DNA of 64,000 nucleotides, taken from assembly GCF_000420825.1 (NCBI RefSeq), contig NZ_ATVR01000003.1, positions 124,001 through 188,000 of the forward strand, read 5' to 3'. The translations under genes were made by a program, and so were the position numbers. This DNA is from Butyrivibrio sp. AE2015 (GTDB taxonomy: Bacteria > Bacillota > Clostridia > Lachnospirales > Lachnospiraceae). Position 1 is the stretch's first letter. Each line of letters begins with the position of its first letter. The notes below the pieces were generated by a model. The model saw only the letters and a list, made by a program, of their open reading frames with translations, had not been told where the DNA came from and did no database searches. Of this stretch, positions 18,041 to 27,265 are shown one piece after another.

Positions 18041-19152
18041 AATTATTACTGATAAATTCTGTTTTAGGCTTTGGCTCTACAGGGCGTATTGTCCTAGATT
18101 TAGCCAAAGAATATGAAAAAAACGGATATGAAGTAAAGATAGCATATGGTAGAAAATCCAATGATTCTGCGGATGGAAGAAAGTATGGCGTGCGTATCGG
18201 TGGCGATATGGACGTCTATTTCCATGTATTGTATACTAGGTTGACGGATAAACATGGATTAGCATCCAAGAGTGCGACAAAGAAGTTTCTGAAATGGGCA
18301 GAAGAGTTTAATCCTGAAGTTTTATGGCTTCATAACATTCATGACTATTATATCAATTATGAGCTGCTATTTGATTGGATTAAGTCAAGGCCTCAGATGG
18401 AAGTGAAATGGACTCTTCACGATTGCTGGTCATTTACCGGACATTGCTCCCACTTTGAATACGTAAAATGCGATAAGTGGGAAAAAGGCTGCGAGAACTG
18501 TCCTCAACTTGACCAGTATCCAAAGAGTAAGGTTGATAATAGTTATGATAACTATAACAGGAAGAAGCATGCTTTTGCCGGCGTGAAGAACATGACACTT
18601 ATCACGCCTTCAAGCTGGCTTAAGAATCTCGTGAAAAAGAGTTTTCTTTCTGAATATCCTGTGGAAGTTGTCTATAACACTATAGATACAAACGTATTCA
18701 AGCCTGTGCCCAGTACTTTTAAGCAGGATCATGGCATACAAGATAAAAAGATGATTCTTGGGGTTGCAAGTACCTGGAATGACAGAAAAGGACTTAAAGA
18801 TTTTGTAGAACTCTCAAAATTATTGCCGGAAGACAGATATAAGATAGTGCTCATAGGCTTGAATGAAAAGCAAATAGAAAGTTTGAAAGCTGAAGCTCCA
18901 AGGATTCTTGGAATGCCAAGAACTTCTAACGTTAATGAGTTAATTAAAGCTTATTCTGCAGCGGATGTCTTTGTTAATCCAACTTATGAAGATACATTCC
19001 CGACAGTTAATATGGAGGCTGAAGCATGCGGTATACCTGTTATTACATATAATACCGGGGGCTGTGCGGAGACTATCGAACGGGATGATAGCGTGGCTGT
19101 TGATCATTCGATAAAAGTATTGGTCTCACTAATTATAAATAATAATCTATAA
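18037..19152 (+). CDS. GT4 glycosyltransferase, C-terminus apparently truncated
   Basis: A 371-residue GT4 enzyme. The N-terminus LLLINSVLGFGSTGRIVLDL, the cysteine-rich block HDCWSFTGHCSHFEYVKC with CENCPQL, and the donor-site EDTFPTVNMEAEACGIPVI are typical of capsule GT4 proteins of about 400 residues. After ETIERD the usual C-terminal helix is missing and the protein ends in a short hydrophobic tail. Base composition becomes more A+T-rich at that point, which suggests a recombination join near 19.1 kb. The ATG at 18037 is chosen (GGAG 6 bp upstream; ATGA overlap with fnlC). Activity is uncertain. Confidence 0.8.
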   Translation: MKLLLINSVLGFGSTGRIVLDLAKEYEKNGYEVKIAYGRKSNDSADGRKYGVRIGGDMDVYFHVLYTRLTDKHGLASKSATKKFLKWAEEFNPEVLWLHNIHDYYINYELLFDWIKSRPQMEVKWTLHDCWSFTGHCSHFEYVKCDKWEKGCENCPQLDQYPKSKVDNSYDNYNRKKHAFAGVKNMTLITPSSWLKNLVKKSFLSEYPVEVVYNTIDTNVFKPVPSTFKQDHGIQDKKMILGVASTWNDRKGLKDFVELSKLLPEDRYKIVLIGLNEKQIESLKAEAPRILGMPRTSNVNELIKAYSAADVFVNPTYEDTFPTVNMEAEACGIPVITYNTGGCAETIERDDSVAVDHSIKVLVSLIINNNL

Positions 19153-19165
19153 TAGGAATATGTTT

Positions 19166-20098
19166 ATGCGGATTTTGTATTATCTAAAAAAAGGAATTAA
19201 GTATGTAATCAATTCGGATGCTAGATTTATACATAGCATCTCAAAAGGAAACTACCATACGGAAATGAGTGATATTGAATATTTGTCTAAACTGTGGAGA
19301 GGACTTAATGGTTACGAACTGAATTGGAACAATCCAAAGAATTATACAGAGAAGCTTCAATGGTTAAAAGTATTTGATCGAAGGCCTGAATATGCAAAAA
19401 TGGTGGATAAGGCAGAAGCCAAGAAATATGTATCCAATATTATTGGGGAAGATTATATTATACCTTCATACGGTGTATGGGATAGGTATGATGATATTTG
19501 TTTTGATGATTTGCCACAACAATTCGTTTTAAAGACAACGCATGATTCTGGCGGAATATTCATTATAAAAAACAAAAAAGAAATAAATCACAAAGAATTA
19601 AAAGATAGAATAAATACTCGATTGAATGATGATTATTGGCTTCGGAGCAGAGAAACAGTTTATGAAAAAGTACCACATAGAATAATAGCAGAAAAATTGA
19701 TCAGTGCTGGAACTCCGGTAGATTATAAAGTGCTTTGCTTCAATGGAAAGGCTGAATATATTGAATTTTTGCAAGGAAGGCATACTAATAATTTTACTCA
19801 GGATATTTATGATACAGATTGGAATTTGACGTCTTACAGTCAAAAAAATGAAGTGACAAGTGGAATACCTGTGACAAAACCGCGCAATCTTGAAAAGATG
19901 GTGAGGCTGTCTGAATTATTATCAAAAGGAATACCCGAACTGCGAGTGGATTGGTACGAGGTGGAAGGGAAACTATACTTTGGTGAATTGACATTCTATG
20001 ATTCTGGGGGGATGTTACCATATACTCCGCCTGAATTTGAAAGAAAACTTGGGAATCTGATTGATTTGCCGTGTGGAGGTAAAAATGGGATGGCGTAG
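19166..20098 (+). CDS. TupA-like ATP-grasp protein
   Basis: A 310-residue protein of the TupA-like ATP-grasp family found in surface-polysaccharide loci; the teichuronopeptide enzyme TupA is the family's namesake. Visible blocks are LNWNNPKNYTEKLQWLK, MVDKAEAKKYV, QQFVLKTTHDSGG (nucleotide-binding lysine), HRIIAEKLI, DYKVLCFNGKAEYI and a late DWYEVEGKLYFGELTFYDSGG. It would ligate an amino acid or similar group to the glycan using ATP. The second of two close ATGs (19166) has the better-spaced AGGA site. It overlaps the next gene by 14 bp. Confidence 0.82.
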   Translation: MRILYYLKKGIKYVINSDARFIHSISKGNYHTEMSDIEYLSKLWRGLNGYELNWNNPKNYTEKLQWLKVFDRRPEYAKMVDKAEAKKYVSNIIGEDYIIPSYGVWDRYDDICFDDLPQQFVLKTTHDSGGIFIIKNKKEINHKELKDRINTRLNDDYWLRSRETVYEKVPHRIIAEKLISAGTPVDYKVLCFNGKAEYIEFLQGRHTNNFTQDIYDTDWNLTSYSQKNEVTSGIPVTKPRNLEKMVRLSELLSKGIPELRVDWYEVEGKLYFGELTFYDSGGMLPYTPPEFERKLGNLIDLPCGGKNGMA

Positions 20099-21251
20099 AA
20101 ATATAATTAATGAATTATATAATGTTGAAGACAAACTTGATATCGCATGGAAGAGAAAACTTCAAATTACAAAATTTAAAGATAAAAGAAGAAGCGATAT
20201 CTTTTCAAAAGTTGTATTAACGGATGAACAGAAAAATGAAATAGATACCATTTATAGGGATAATTATGGTGAAAAAATACCATATGTTTGGCATAGACAT
20301 TATACAGCTTTTACAAATAGATTTGACGCTTGCTATTTTCCTGAATTACTTTATGGACCGGAATTTGAGCACTTTATGAATCTTGATAAAGCATATAATA
20401 GAGTGCTGGAAGATAAGAATATCACTCCCTTACTGGCAAAACAAATAGGAGTGTTAACGCCATCAGTAATTATTCAAGCATCAAATGGTATTATTATGGA
20501 TGGGAAATATCAACAATTAACATTGCCAGAGGCTATTTCTATATTAAATAACATAGGAGATGTTTTTTGCAAACCAACTATTTTGACAGGTAGCGGTAAA
20601 GGATGCAGGAAACTGTTCATTAAAAATGGAGTAGATGAGTATAGTGGAGATTCCATTTATACAATTCTTAACGAATTAGGTAATGATTTTCTTATCCAAG
20701 AATTATTAAAGTGTCACAGTTCAATAGAGAAGATTTATTCGCAAAGTGTTAATACATTTAGAGTTATTACATACAGGTGGAAAGACAATGTTTATACAAC
20801 ACCGAGTATTATGCGAATAGGAAGTGGCGGAGGATATTTAGATAATGCTCATGCGGGAGGAATTTTTGTTGCCATTGATGATAATGGCAGTTTGCATGAG
20901 CAGGCTTTTACAGAGTTTAGGGAAGTGTATAGGGAGCATCCAAATACAAATGTGAAATTTATAAACTATAAGATACCTGATTTTCCTAAAGTGTTGACTA
21001 TTGCCAAGAGAGTACATCAATTGATGCCTGAAATCGGAGTTGTTAACTGGGATTTTACAATTAATGAAACAGGTGAGCCTGTGTTAATTGAAGCCAACAT
21101 TATAGATGGTGGAATATGGGTGGTTCAGATGGCTCACGGGTGTGGACCATTTGGTGAAAAAACTCCTGAAATATTGAGATGGATGCGAATGATGAAAAAA
21201 ATAAAAGTAAGTGAACGTCGAGATTATGCATTTGGAAGGGCTTTTGAATAA
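20085..21251 (+). CDS. Sugar-transfer-associated ATP-grasp protein
   Basis: A 388-residue protein of the ATP-grasp group associated with sugar-transfer loci. Recognisable parts are DVFCKPTILTGSGKGCRKLF (substrate/ATP loop), FLIQELLKCHSSIEKI, VNTFRVITYRWKDNVYTTPS, GGGYLDNAHAGGIFV and VVNWDFTINETGEPVLIEAN with the metal-binding Asp/Glu/Asn set. GGAGG 5 bp upstream supports the ATG at 20085 over an upstream TTG. With the gene before it, it makes a tandem of two different ATP-grasp ligases, pointing to amino-acid or similar decoration of the polymer. Confidence 0.82.
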   Translation: MGWRRNIINELYNVEDKLDIAWKRKLQITKFKDKRRSDIFSKVVLTDEQKNEIDTIYRDNYGEKIPYVWHRHYTAFTNRFDACYFPELLYGPEFEHFMNLDKAYNRVLEDKNITPLLAKQIGVLTPSVIIQASNGIIMDGKYQQLTLPEAISILNNIGDVFCKPTILTGSGKGCRKLFIKNGVDEYSGDSIYTILNELGNDFLIQELLKCHSSIEKIYSQSVNTFRVITYRWKDNVYTTPSIMRIGSGGGYLDNAHAGGIFVAIDDNGSLHEQAFTEFREVYREHPNTNVKFINYKIPDFPKVLTIAKRVHQLMPEIGVVNWDFTINETGEPVLIEANIIDGGIWVVQMAHGCGPFGEKTPEILRWMRMMKKIKVSERRDYAFGRAFE

Positions 21252-21273
21252 TAGGTTTTTTAAGGGATGGAAA

Positions 21274-22314
21274 ATGAAAATATTATTTGTAGGTGATGGC
21301 TCTTACGATATGTACTCAAAAGCCTTTTTTAAGGCGGCCTGCGATATGGATGATGTTGAGGCTGATCTATTGGAATATGGGAATATGAATATTAAATCTA
21401 TTCCTAATAGCAATTACTTTAAAAGAGCAGAGTATCATTTTTGTGTAGGCCCTGATGTTAATAAGATAAATTACGAGCTGCTTAAGCGTTATGAATTAAA
21501 AAAATATGACATTATATTTTTGTATAGTGCTGAGTTAATCTATCCAAGAACAGTTAAAAAACTAAAAAAACAAGGTGCATATATAGCAATATATCATAAT
21601 GATAATCCGTTTTCGGAAGGTGCTAAAAAATATCGTTATAGGCATTTCATTAAATCTATTAAGTTTAGTGATATCGCTTATGCATATCGAAAAAGCAATA
21701 TTAGTGATTATTTAAAATATGGGGCAAAGAATGCAAAGCTTTTGATGAGCTATTATATTGCCAATAAGAATTATTATGTAAATGATGATGATATAAAAAT
21801 AAATGTACCTGATGTATGCTTTGTTGGGCATTATGAAGATGATGGAAGACTAGATTATATTTATAAATTGCTTGAAAAAGGAATTCAAGTAGGTGTGCCT
21901 GAAGTTTGGAAGGGTGTATGTGGTGCTCGTGAGAATCTCGTTTTTTTAGCTGATACTCTTAATAAATACAACGAAATTTTAAACAAGACTAAAATTGCAA
22001 TAGTATTTTTGTCTTCTCTTAATAAAGATACATATACCAGGCGATGTTTTGAAATACCTGCAGTTAAAACAATGATGGTAGCTCCTTACACAGAAGATAT
22101 AGCAGCTATGTTTAAAAATGGTGAGGAAGCTGTTTTGTTTAATAATGCAGAAGAATTTGTAGAAAAAATTAACTACTTTATAAAACATGAAGACGAGCGT
22201 AAAGTTATTGCAGAAAATGGATATATAAGATTAAAAAAAGATGGGCATGAAGTGACTGATAGACTAAAAAGTATCATCATGGATTGGACATTGAAGGAAT
22301 CCATGGATATTTAG
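21274..22314 (+). CDS. CgeB-like glycosyltransferase
   Basis: A 346-residue GT-B-like protein. Its start KILFVGDGSYDMYSKAF and the C-terminal half (VCFVGHYEDDGR, LNKDTYTRRCFEIPAVKTMM, YTEDIAAMFKNGEEAVLF) match the CgeB/Glyco_trans_1_2 family. The ATG at 21274 has AAGGGA 6 bp upstream and places the first beta strand at the N-terminus; upstream in-frame starts overlap the previous gene. It lies in the A+T-rich 19-29 kb block. The substrate is unknown. Confidence 0.75.
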   Translation: MKILFVGDGSYDMYSKAFFKAACDMDDVEADLLEYGNMNIKSIPNSNYFKRAEYHFCVGPDVNKINYELLKRYELKKYDIIFLYSAELIYPRTVKKLKKQGAYIAIYHNDNPFSEGAKKYRYRHFIKSIKFSDIAYAYRKSNISDYLKYGAKNAKLLMSYYIANKNYYVNDDDIKINVPDVCFVGHYEDDGRLDYIYKLLEKGIQVGVPEVWKGVCGARENLVFLADTLNKYNEILNKTKIAIVFLSSLNKDTYTRRCFEIPAVKTMMVAPYTEDIAAMFKNGEEAVLFNNAEEFVEKINYFIKHEDERKVIAENGYIRLKKDGHEVTDRLKSIIMDWTLKESMDI

Positions 22315-22341
22315 ATATTAGAGGTATTGAGAGTACTATAT

Positions 22342-23529
22342 ATGAATAATCAAGAGAATGAAAAGGTGTATTCGAAAAAAATAGCATTGTACACTAATAT
22401 TTTAACTCCATATAGAAAATTCTTTTTTGATTTGTTAAACGACGAATGTAGAAAAAGAAATATTGATTTTAAAGTGTTTGTTATGGCAGCTACTGAACCA
22501 GATAGACAATGGAGTTATGATGATTATAAAGCCTCATATACCCAATTGTTGAGTGGAAAAACATTAGTAATTAAGCATGCATATATTCATTTTAATTTGC
22601 ATTTAAAAGAAATAATTAAATCATATGATCCAGATATAATGATATGTTCTGGAAGTTATCTGTGCCCGGGGATATGGACTCTTGCTTTGAATAAACGTAA
22701 GTTGGGATATGAGTGTGCTTTTTGGAGTGAATCGCACATTGGCCAGAAACGTGATAACAATTACATAGTGGCATTTATCCTAACAATACTTAGAAAGATG
22801 ATTTATGAGAAATTTGATTTCTTTTTCTATGCAGGTGAACTGTCGTATGATTTTGTAAAAAAGTATGCGGGTTCGGGTGCAAAAGGGATTTTTGTCCCGA
22901 ACTTGATTAATGAAGCTGTTTTTTCTAAGTCATTGAAAGATGGGCAGTTGGATAGGAGAGTAGTTAGAGAAAAGTATAAACTTCCTTTAGACAAGCGCGT
23001 AATGTTTATGCCTGCGAGGCTTAGCCGAGTAAAAGGAATCGATGAATTTTTGACTTTGTTTACTATGTGTAAAAATACTGAAAATATACATATTGCCATA
23101 GCTGGAGATGGCGAGTTAAAAAATGTGTTAGAGAAGCGGATTGCTGAAGAAAACTTACCGGTATCACTTTTAGGATATTTAGATGAAAAGGAGATGGTAA
23201 ACCTATATTTATCAAGTGATATATTTTTACTTCCTTCATTATCTGATCCAAATCCATTGTCTTGTATCGAGGCTCTTTGGTGTGGATTGCCCTTGTTTAT
23301 ATCTGATAAGGTAGGAAATTATAAAGAGGTACTAAAAGAAGGATACAATGGATATGTGTTCTCATATGACAATTTAGGCGATGCACTTGATAAGCTAAAT
23401 AGATTGTTGACTGCTGATGATGAATGGTTTTCAAATGCAGCAAGGTGTTCTTTCGAAAAAGCGCATGAAATGTATGATTCAAAACGAAGTGTTTCTAGGA
23501 TAATAGATGAACTTAGTTATATATATTGA
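22342..23529 (+). CDS. GT4 glycosyltransferase
   Basis: A 395-residue GT4 enzyme. IALYTNILTPYRKFFFDLL opens the acceptor domain; VMFMPARLSRVKGIDEFL, IAGDGELKNVL, LLPSLSDPNPLSCIEALWCG and a SDKVGNYKEV block form the donor domain. A TTG at 22327 is also in frame with GAGG too close upstream; the ATG at 22342 is preferred. The specificity cannot be told. Confidence 0.88.
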   Translation: MNNQENEKVYSKKIALYTNILTPYRKFFFDLLNDECRKRNIDFKVFVMAATEPDRQWSYDDYKASYTQLLSGKTLVIKHAYIHFNLHLKEIIKSYDPDIMICSGSYLCPGIWTLALNKRKLGYECAFWSESHIGQKRDNNYIVAFILTILRKMIYEKFDFFFYAGELSYDFVKKYAGSGAKGIFVPNLINEAVFSKSLKDGQLDRRVVREKYKLPLDKRVMFMPARLSRVKGIDEFLTLFTMCKNTENIHIAIAGDGELKNVLEKRIAEENLPVSLLGYLDEKEMVNLYLSSDIFLLPSLSDPNPLSCIEALWCGLPLFISDKVGNYKEVLKEGYNGYVFSYDNLGDALDKLNRLLTADDEWFSNAARCSFEKAHEMYDSKRSVSRIIDELSYIY

Positions 23530-23543
23530 GATGGAGAATTATT

Positions 23544-24728
23544 TTGGCAGATAATAGAGGTATAAATTATAAAAGAGTAGTTTTTACTACACATACATAT
23601 TCACCATATAGTGATGGAGTATCTGTTGTAAATCATTATCTGGCAACTGGATTATCTAAAAAAGGATATAAAGTCGAAGTAATAACATATAAATCGGAAT
23701 TGCTGAAAGAAACAGAGCTGTGTGAAAATGTTTTAGTACATAGGGTGGTTGAAAAGAATAGACTCGATAAATATGTTGAGTATATTAAAAATAATGTGAA
23801 GAGCGATGATGTATTGATAAATGTGTGCATTCAGACTCCGACTACAGATTTATTATTAAAAGAATTGCAAAGCATCAAGTGCTACAAAAAAATATTATAT
23901 ACACATGGCACATATAGCTTTAGATGGAACAGTTCCGATTGGTCAAATTTGCGAAGTATTGTGGCGAAAATATATCATAATATAATTTGGGGGAAATATT
24001 TTTTAGATAATAAGAAATATTTTAAAAAATATGATGCCATAACACAATTACATGCAAATGACGAAGGGAATGTTATTTTTGAAAGAATACTCGGCCTAAA
24101 AACATGTATTATAGAAAATGCTGCTGATGATGATTTCTTTACTGAAAATGACAATGTAGAAGTGCTTGGCAAATATGATTTATCTTGCGGATATTTATTG
24201 TGTGTAAATAATTTTGACGCAAGAAAAAATCAAGAAATGCTTATTCGATCTTATTATATGAGTAATACGCAAAAGGATTTAGTTCTTATAGGGTCGGAAG
24301 AAAATGAATATGTGGAAAAGCTGAGGAATTTAGATGAGCAACTTCAACAAAAGGCAATCGAAAAGGGAGATAGAAAACGAGTTATAATTTTGGCTAATAA
24401 AGTGCCTAGAAGCAGCATTTCAGCAATCGTAAAAAACGCAGGTATTTATTTACTTGGTAGCACATTTGAAATGTTTCCTGTTTCGGTAATAGAAGCAATG
24501 GCAGCAGGGATACCGTTTGTTGCAACTGATGTTGGTGTTGTAAAGTATCTTCCAGGTGGTCTTGTAGTAAAAGTTAATGATAAGCGTGCTATGGCAAGAG
24601 AGATAGATAGATTATCAACTGATGAGAAACTGTATAACAAGCTATCATGTGAAGGCGTGAATTACGCCAGAATGAGAATGCAGATTTCAGATAAAGTTAA
24701 TGATTTGGAAAAAATGTTTATTGAGTAA
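23544..24728 (+). CDS. GT4 glycosyltransferase
   Basis: A 394-residue GT4 enzyme. VVFTTHTYSPYSDGVSVVN gives the N-terminal glycine-poor loop; CVNNFDARKNQEMLIRSYY and YLLGSTFEMFPVSVIEAMAA with the EX7E-like acidic pair form the donor site. The start is a TTG at 23544 with GGAGA 6 bp upstream; no ATG fits. The gene begins 14 bp after the preceding stop. A gap of about 80 bp without a clear terminator follows. Confidence 0.87.
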   Translation: MADNRGINYKRVVFTTHTYSPYSDGVSVVNHYLATGLSKKGYKVEVITYKSELLKETELCENVLVHRVVEKNRLDKYVEYIKNNVKSDDVLINVCIQTPTTDLLLKELQSIKCYKKILYTHGTYSFRWNSSDWSNLRSIVAKIYHNIIWGKYFLDNKKYFKKYDAITQLHANDEGNVIFERILGLKTCIIENAADDDFFTENDNVEVLGKYDLSCGYLLCVNNFDARKNQEMLIRSYYMSNTQKDLVLIGSEENEYVEKLRNLDEQLQQKAIEKGDRKRVIILANKVPRSSISAIVKNAGIYLLGSTFEMFPVSVIEAMAAGIPFVATDVGVVKYLPGGLVVKVNDKRAMAREIDRLSTDEKLYNKLSCEGVNYARMRMQISDKVNDLEKMFIE

Positions 24729-24811
24729 AATATTGATAGAAATAGTAAATATGAAGTGAAATAGAATTATCAATAATTATTTTCATGTATCAAAACATAG
24801 AAAGAGGTAAA

Positions 24812-25843
24812 ATGGGAGAAGAATTGTTGAGTGTTATAGTTCCTATCTATAATGTAGTAGAGTATTTGGATGCATGTATTCAGGGTATTATTTCATCTAG
24901 TTACGCCAATATAGAGGTGATATTAGTTGATGATGGCTCTACGGATGGATCTGGTGAGCTATGTGATAGATATGCAAGGGAAGATAACAGAATTAAAGTT
25001 ATACATAAGGAGAATGGAGGGCTTGTTAGTGCCAGAAAGGCCGGGGTAGAAATAGCTACTGGAAAGTGGACTAATTTCATTGATGGTGATGATTACATAT
25101 TAAGTGATTACTACGAAAAAGTATTGCCTCACATGAGAGAGAATAATGTTGAAATGGTTGTTATTGGTTATACCTCAATTAATTTTGACGGAACCTTCGA
25201 TGGGATAGGGAAAAGTAGTATACAAGAAGGTATATATTCTGTAGAAGACTACGATAAATATCTTGATAATAACGGCGAGAAATTAGGTTTCATTTACGAT
25301 GACAATAAAATATATATTACAGAGTACTTAAAAGAAGCTATTAAAGAAGTGAATAATGATGTTATAAGAGCTGAGGATTTGAATCTAACTCTTTCATACA
25401 TGAAATATTGCCGAAATTTTTATGTGGATAATTCGTCATTTGGTTATCAATGCGTAAAAAGAAAGACATCTATTACACATACGTATGATAAAGAAAGCAT
25501 TAAACATACGGCTAACTATATAGCAAGTAGTTTGAAGCTTATTGAGGATAAGCTACATGATGAAAACTCAGAGAAATATAATAGGATGATTTACAATGCA
25601 GCTTTTAATATTGTAATGAGTGATTGCATAGGGTGTACATTCTATTACTATGGTAAGAAGCGAATATTGCAGATTGTAAAATATTTTAAGGATATGGCAA
25701 ATAATGATGTCATACGTTCTCTTTTTGAAAACGGTGTGGAAAAGAATTATTTTTATGGGAATAGATATAGGTTTGCTTTATTGATGAGTAAAAAAGCATA
25801 CTTCAGAGCTTTGATTATGAGAATTAGAAAACAGGTTCGATAA
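24812..25843 (+). CDS. Glycosyltransferase family 2
   Basis: A 343-residue GT2 enzyme. LSVIVPIYNVVEYLDACI, ILVDDGSTDGSGELC, HKENGGLVSARKAG and the metal motif FIDGDDYI are clear. The second ATG (24812) has AGAGG at correct spacing. The middle region lacks the usual WNKLYK block of its neighbours but keeps an acidic EDLNLTLSYM segment at the equivalent place, so acceptor choice may differ. Confidence 0.88.
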   Translation: MGEELLSVIVPIYNVVEYLDACIQGIISSSYANIEVILVDDGSTDGSGELCDRYAREDNRIKVIHKENGGLVSARKAGVEIATGKWTNFIDGDDYILSDYYEKVLPHMRENNVEMVVIGYTSINFDGTFDGIGKSSIQEGIYSVEDYDKYLDNNGEKLGFIYDDNKIYITEYLKEAIKEVNNDVIRAEDLNLTLSYMKYCRNFYVDNSSFGYQCVKRKTSITHTYDKESIKHTANYIASSLKLIEDKLHDENSEKYNRMIYNAAFNIVMSDCIGCTFYYYGKKRILQIVKYFKDMANNDVIRSLFENGVEKNYFYGNRYRFALLMSKKAYFRALIMRIRKQVR

Positions 25844-25865
25844 TTATTTTAAGAGGAGAGTAAGA

Positions 25866-26528
25866 ATGAAGATATTAGCAGTTGGAGCCCATTTAGATGA
25901 TATTGAAATTGCATGTGGCGGCACATTAGCAAAGGCGCTCAAAAATGGTCATGATGTAAAAACACTAATTATGAGCAAGTCCGGATATACTAATAAAGAT
26001 GGAGCAGTTCAGAGAACTGATGAATCAGCAGTAAAAGAGGGAACGGAAGCACTTAATATTCTGGGAGTTAGAGATATTGAAATACTTGATTTTGAAACTA
26101 AAGATATTCCATTTCATTCAAGTGTAGTCAATGCTATAGATGTGTGCATAAGCCAATATAATCCAGACATTATTTTTACGCATCATCCATTTGATACCCA
26201 TCAAGCACATGTTGGTGTAAGTAATGCTACTATAGCAGCAGCAAGAAGAAAAAATACCATTTTTTTCTATGAGCCGATATCTCCATCTGGAAGATCATAT
26301 GTTGCGTTTAGACCTCAGCTATATATCCCAATTGAGGACACAATCAATCAAAAACTAGATGCGCTAAGGGCCCATAAGACTGAATATCATAAATTTGGTA
26401 AAGAAGATTGGATAGAGGGGGTTAATGCTAGATGTGGATTTAGAGGATATGAGATGGGAAAGAAATTTGCTGAGGCTTTTGAAATATTACGATTAGAAAT
26501 GAGTTTTTCGGAGGATATGTTATTGTGA
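25866..26528 (+). CDS. PIG-L family (LmbE-like) N-deacetylase
   Basis: A 220-residue zinc-dependent deacetylase of the PIG-L/LmbE family. The metal-binding AHLDDIEIACGGT near residues 8-20 and HHPFDTHQAHVGV near residue 105 carry the expected His-Asp-Asp and second His. It would remove an acetyl group from an N-acetylated sugar or nucleotide sugar. It overlaps the WbqC-like gene by 4 bp; the two families often travel together in O-antigen and capsule loci. Confidence 0.9.
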   Translation: MKILAVGAHLDDIEIACGGTLAKALKNGHDVKTLIMSKSGYTNKDGAVQRTDESAVKEGTEALNILGVRDIEILDFETKDIPFHSSVVNAIDVCISQYNPDIIFTHHPFDTHQAHVGVSNATIAAARRKNTIFFYEPISPSGRSYVAFRPQLYIPIEDTINQKLDALRAHKTEYHKFGKEDWIEGVNARCGFRGYEMGKKFAEAFEILRLEMSFSEDMLL

Positions 26529-27238
26529 TTATTACTATACATCAACCAGAGCATTTACCTTGGCTTGGATTTTTGAATAAAGCAGCTAAAGCAGATTTGT
26601 TTGTAATTCTTGATAGTGTACAGTTTGAAAAGAATTATTTTCAAAATAGGAATAGAATACTAGGAACAAATGGCGTTCAATGGATAGGAATACCAGTAAG
26701 CTTGTCAGGGCATATGAATGCTTCAATTGCCGAAACCCTTATTTCGAACGTCGACAAAAAATGGCGCGAAAAATATTTGAGAACAATTCAAATGAGTTAT
26801 AGTAAGTATCCATATTTTAATGAAGTATATCCTTTGATTGAAGAAAGCATAGGCATTGAGACAGATCATTTCAGTGACATAAATATTGCTATTATTGAAA
26901 AACTTTTCGATAAACTCGAAATTAAGTGCGATATTGTTCTCTCTTCGAAATTAAATGTTGAGGGACTAAAGTCGGATCTTATATTGGATATATGCAAAAA
27001 GACAAATGCTGATGCTTATATTGCAGGTCCATTTGGCAGAGATTATCTTAATTTATCTGATTTCAATAATGAGCGAATTAAAGTGTATTATAACGATTAT
27101 GAGCATCCAGTATATGAGCAGAAACGAAGTAATGAATTTATAAGCCATTTATCTGGGATAGATTTGTTTATGAATGTAGGTTTTATTGAAGGGAAGAAAA
27201 TAATGATGCAAGGTAACGAAGGACTAAGTGAAGAATAA
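26525..27238 (+). CDS. WbqC-like family protein
   Basis: A 237-residue protein with the WbqC opening IITIHQPEHLPWLGFLNKAA followed by ADLFVILDSVQFEKNYFQNR and the WIGIPV strand. The family occurs with amino-sugar modification genes. Its chemistry is not established, though an acyl or amino transfer role has been suggested by association. The start codon is GTG, with GGAGG near the end of the PIG-L gene. Translational coupling suggests that the two products act on the same sugar. Confidence 0.85.
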   Translation: MIITIHQPEHLPWLGFLNKAAKADLFVILDSVQFEKNYFQNRNRILGTNGVQWIGIPVSLSGHMNASIAETLISNVDKKWREKYLRTIQMSYSKYPYFNEVYPLIEESIGIETDHFSDINIAIIEKLFDKLEIKCDIVLSSKLNVEGLKSDLILDICKKTNADAYIAGPFGRDYLNLSDFNNERIKVYYNDYEHPVYEQKRSNEFISHLSGIDLFMNVGFIEGKKIMMQGNEGLSEE

Positions 27239-27265
27239 AAGAAGCTTAGTTATTGAAAGGTAGAT

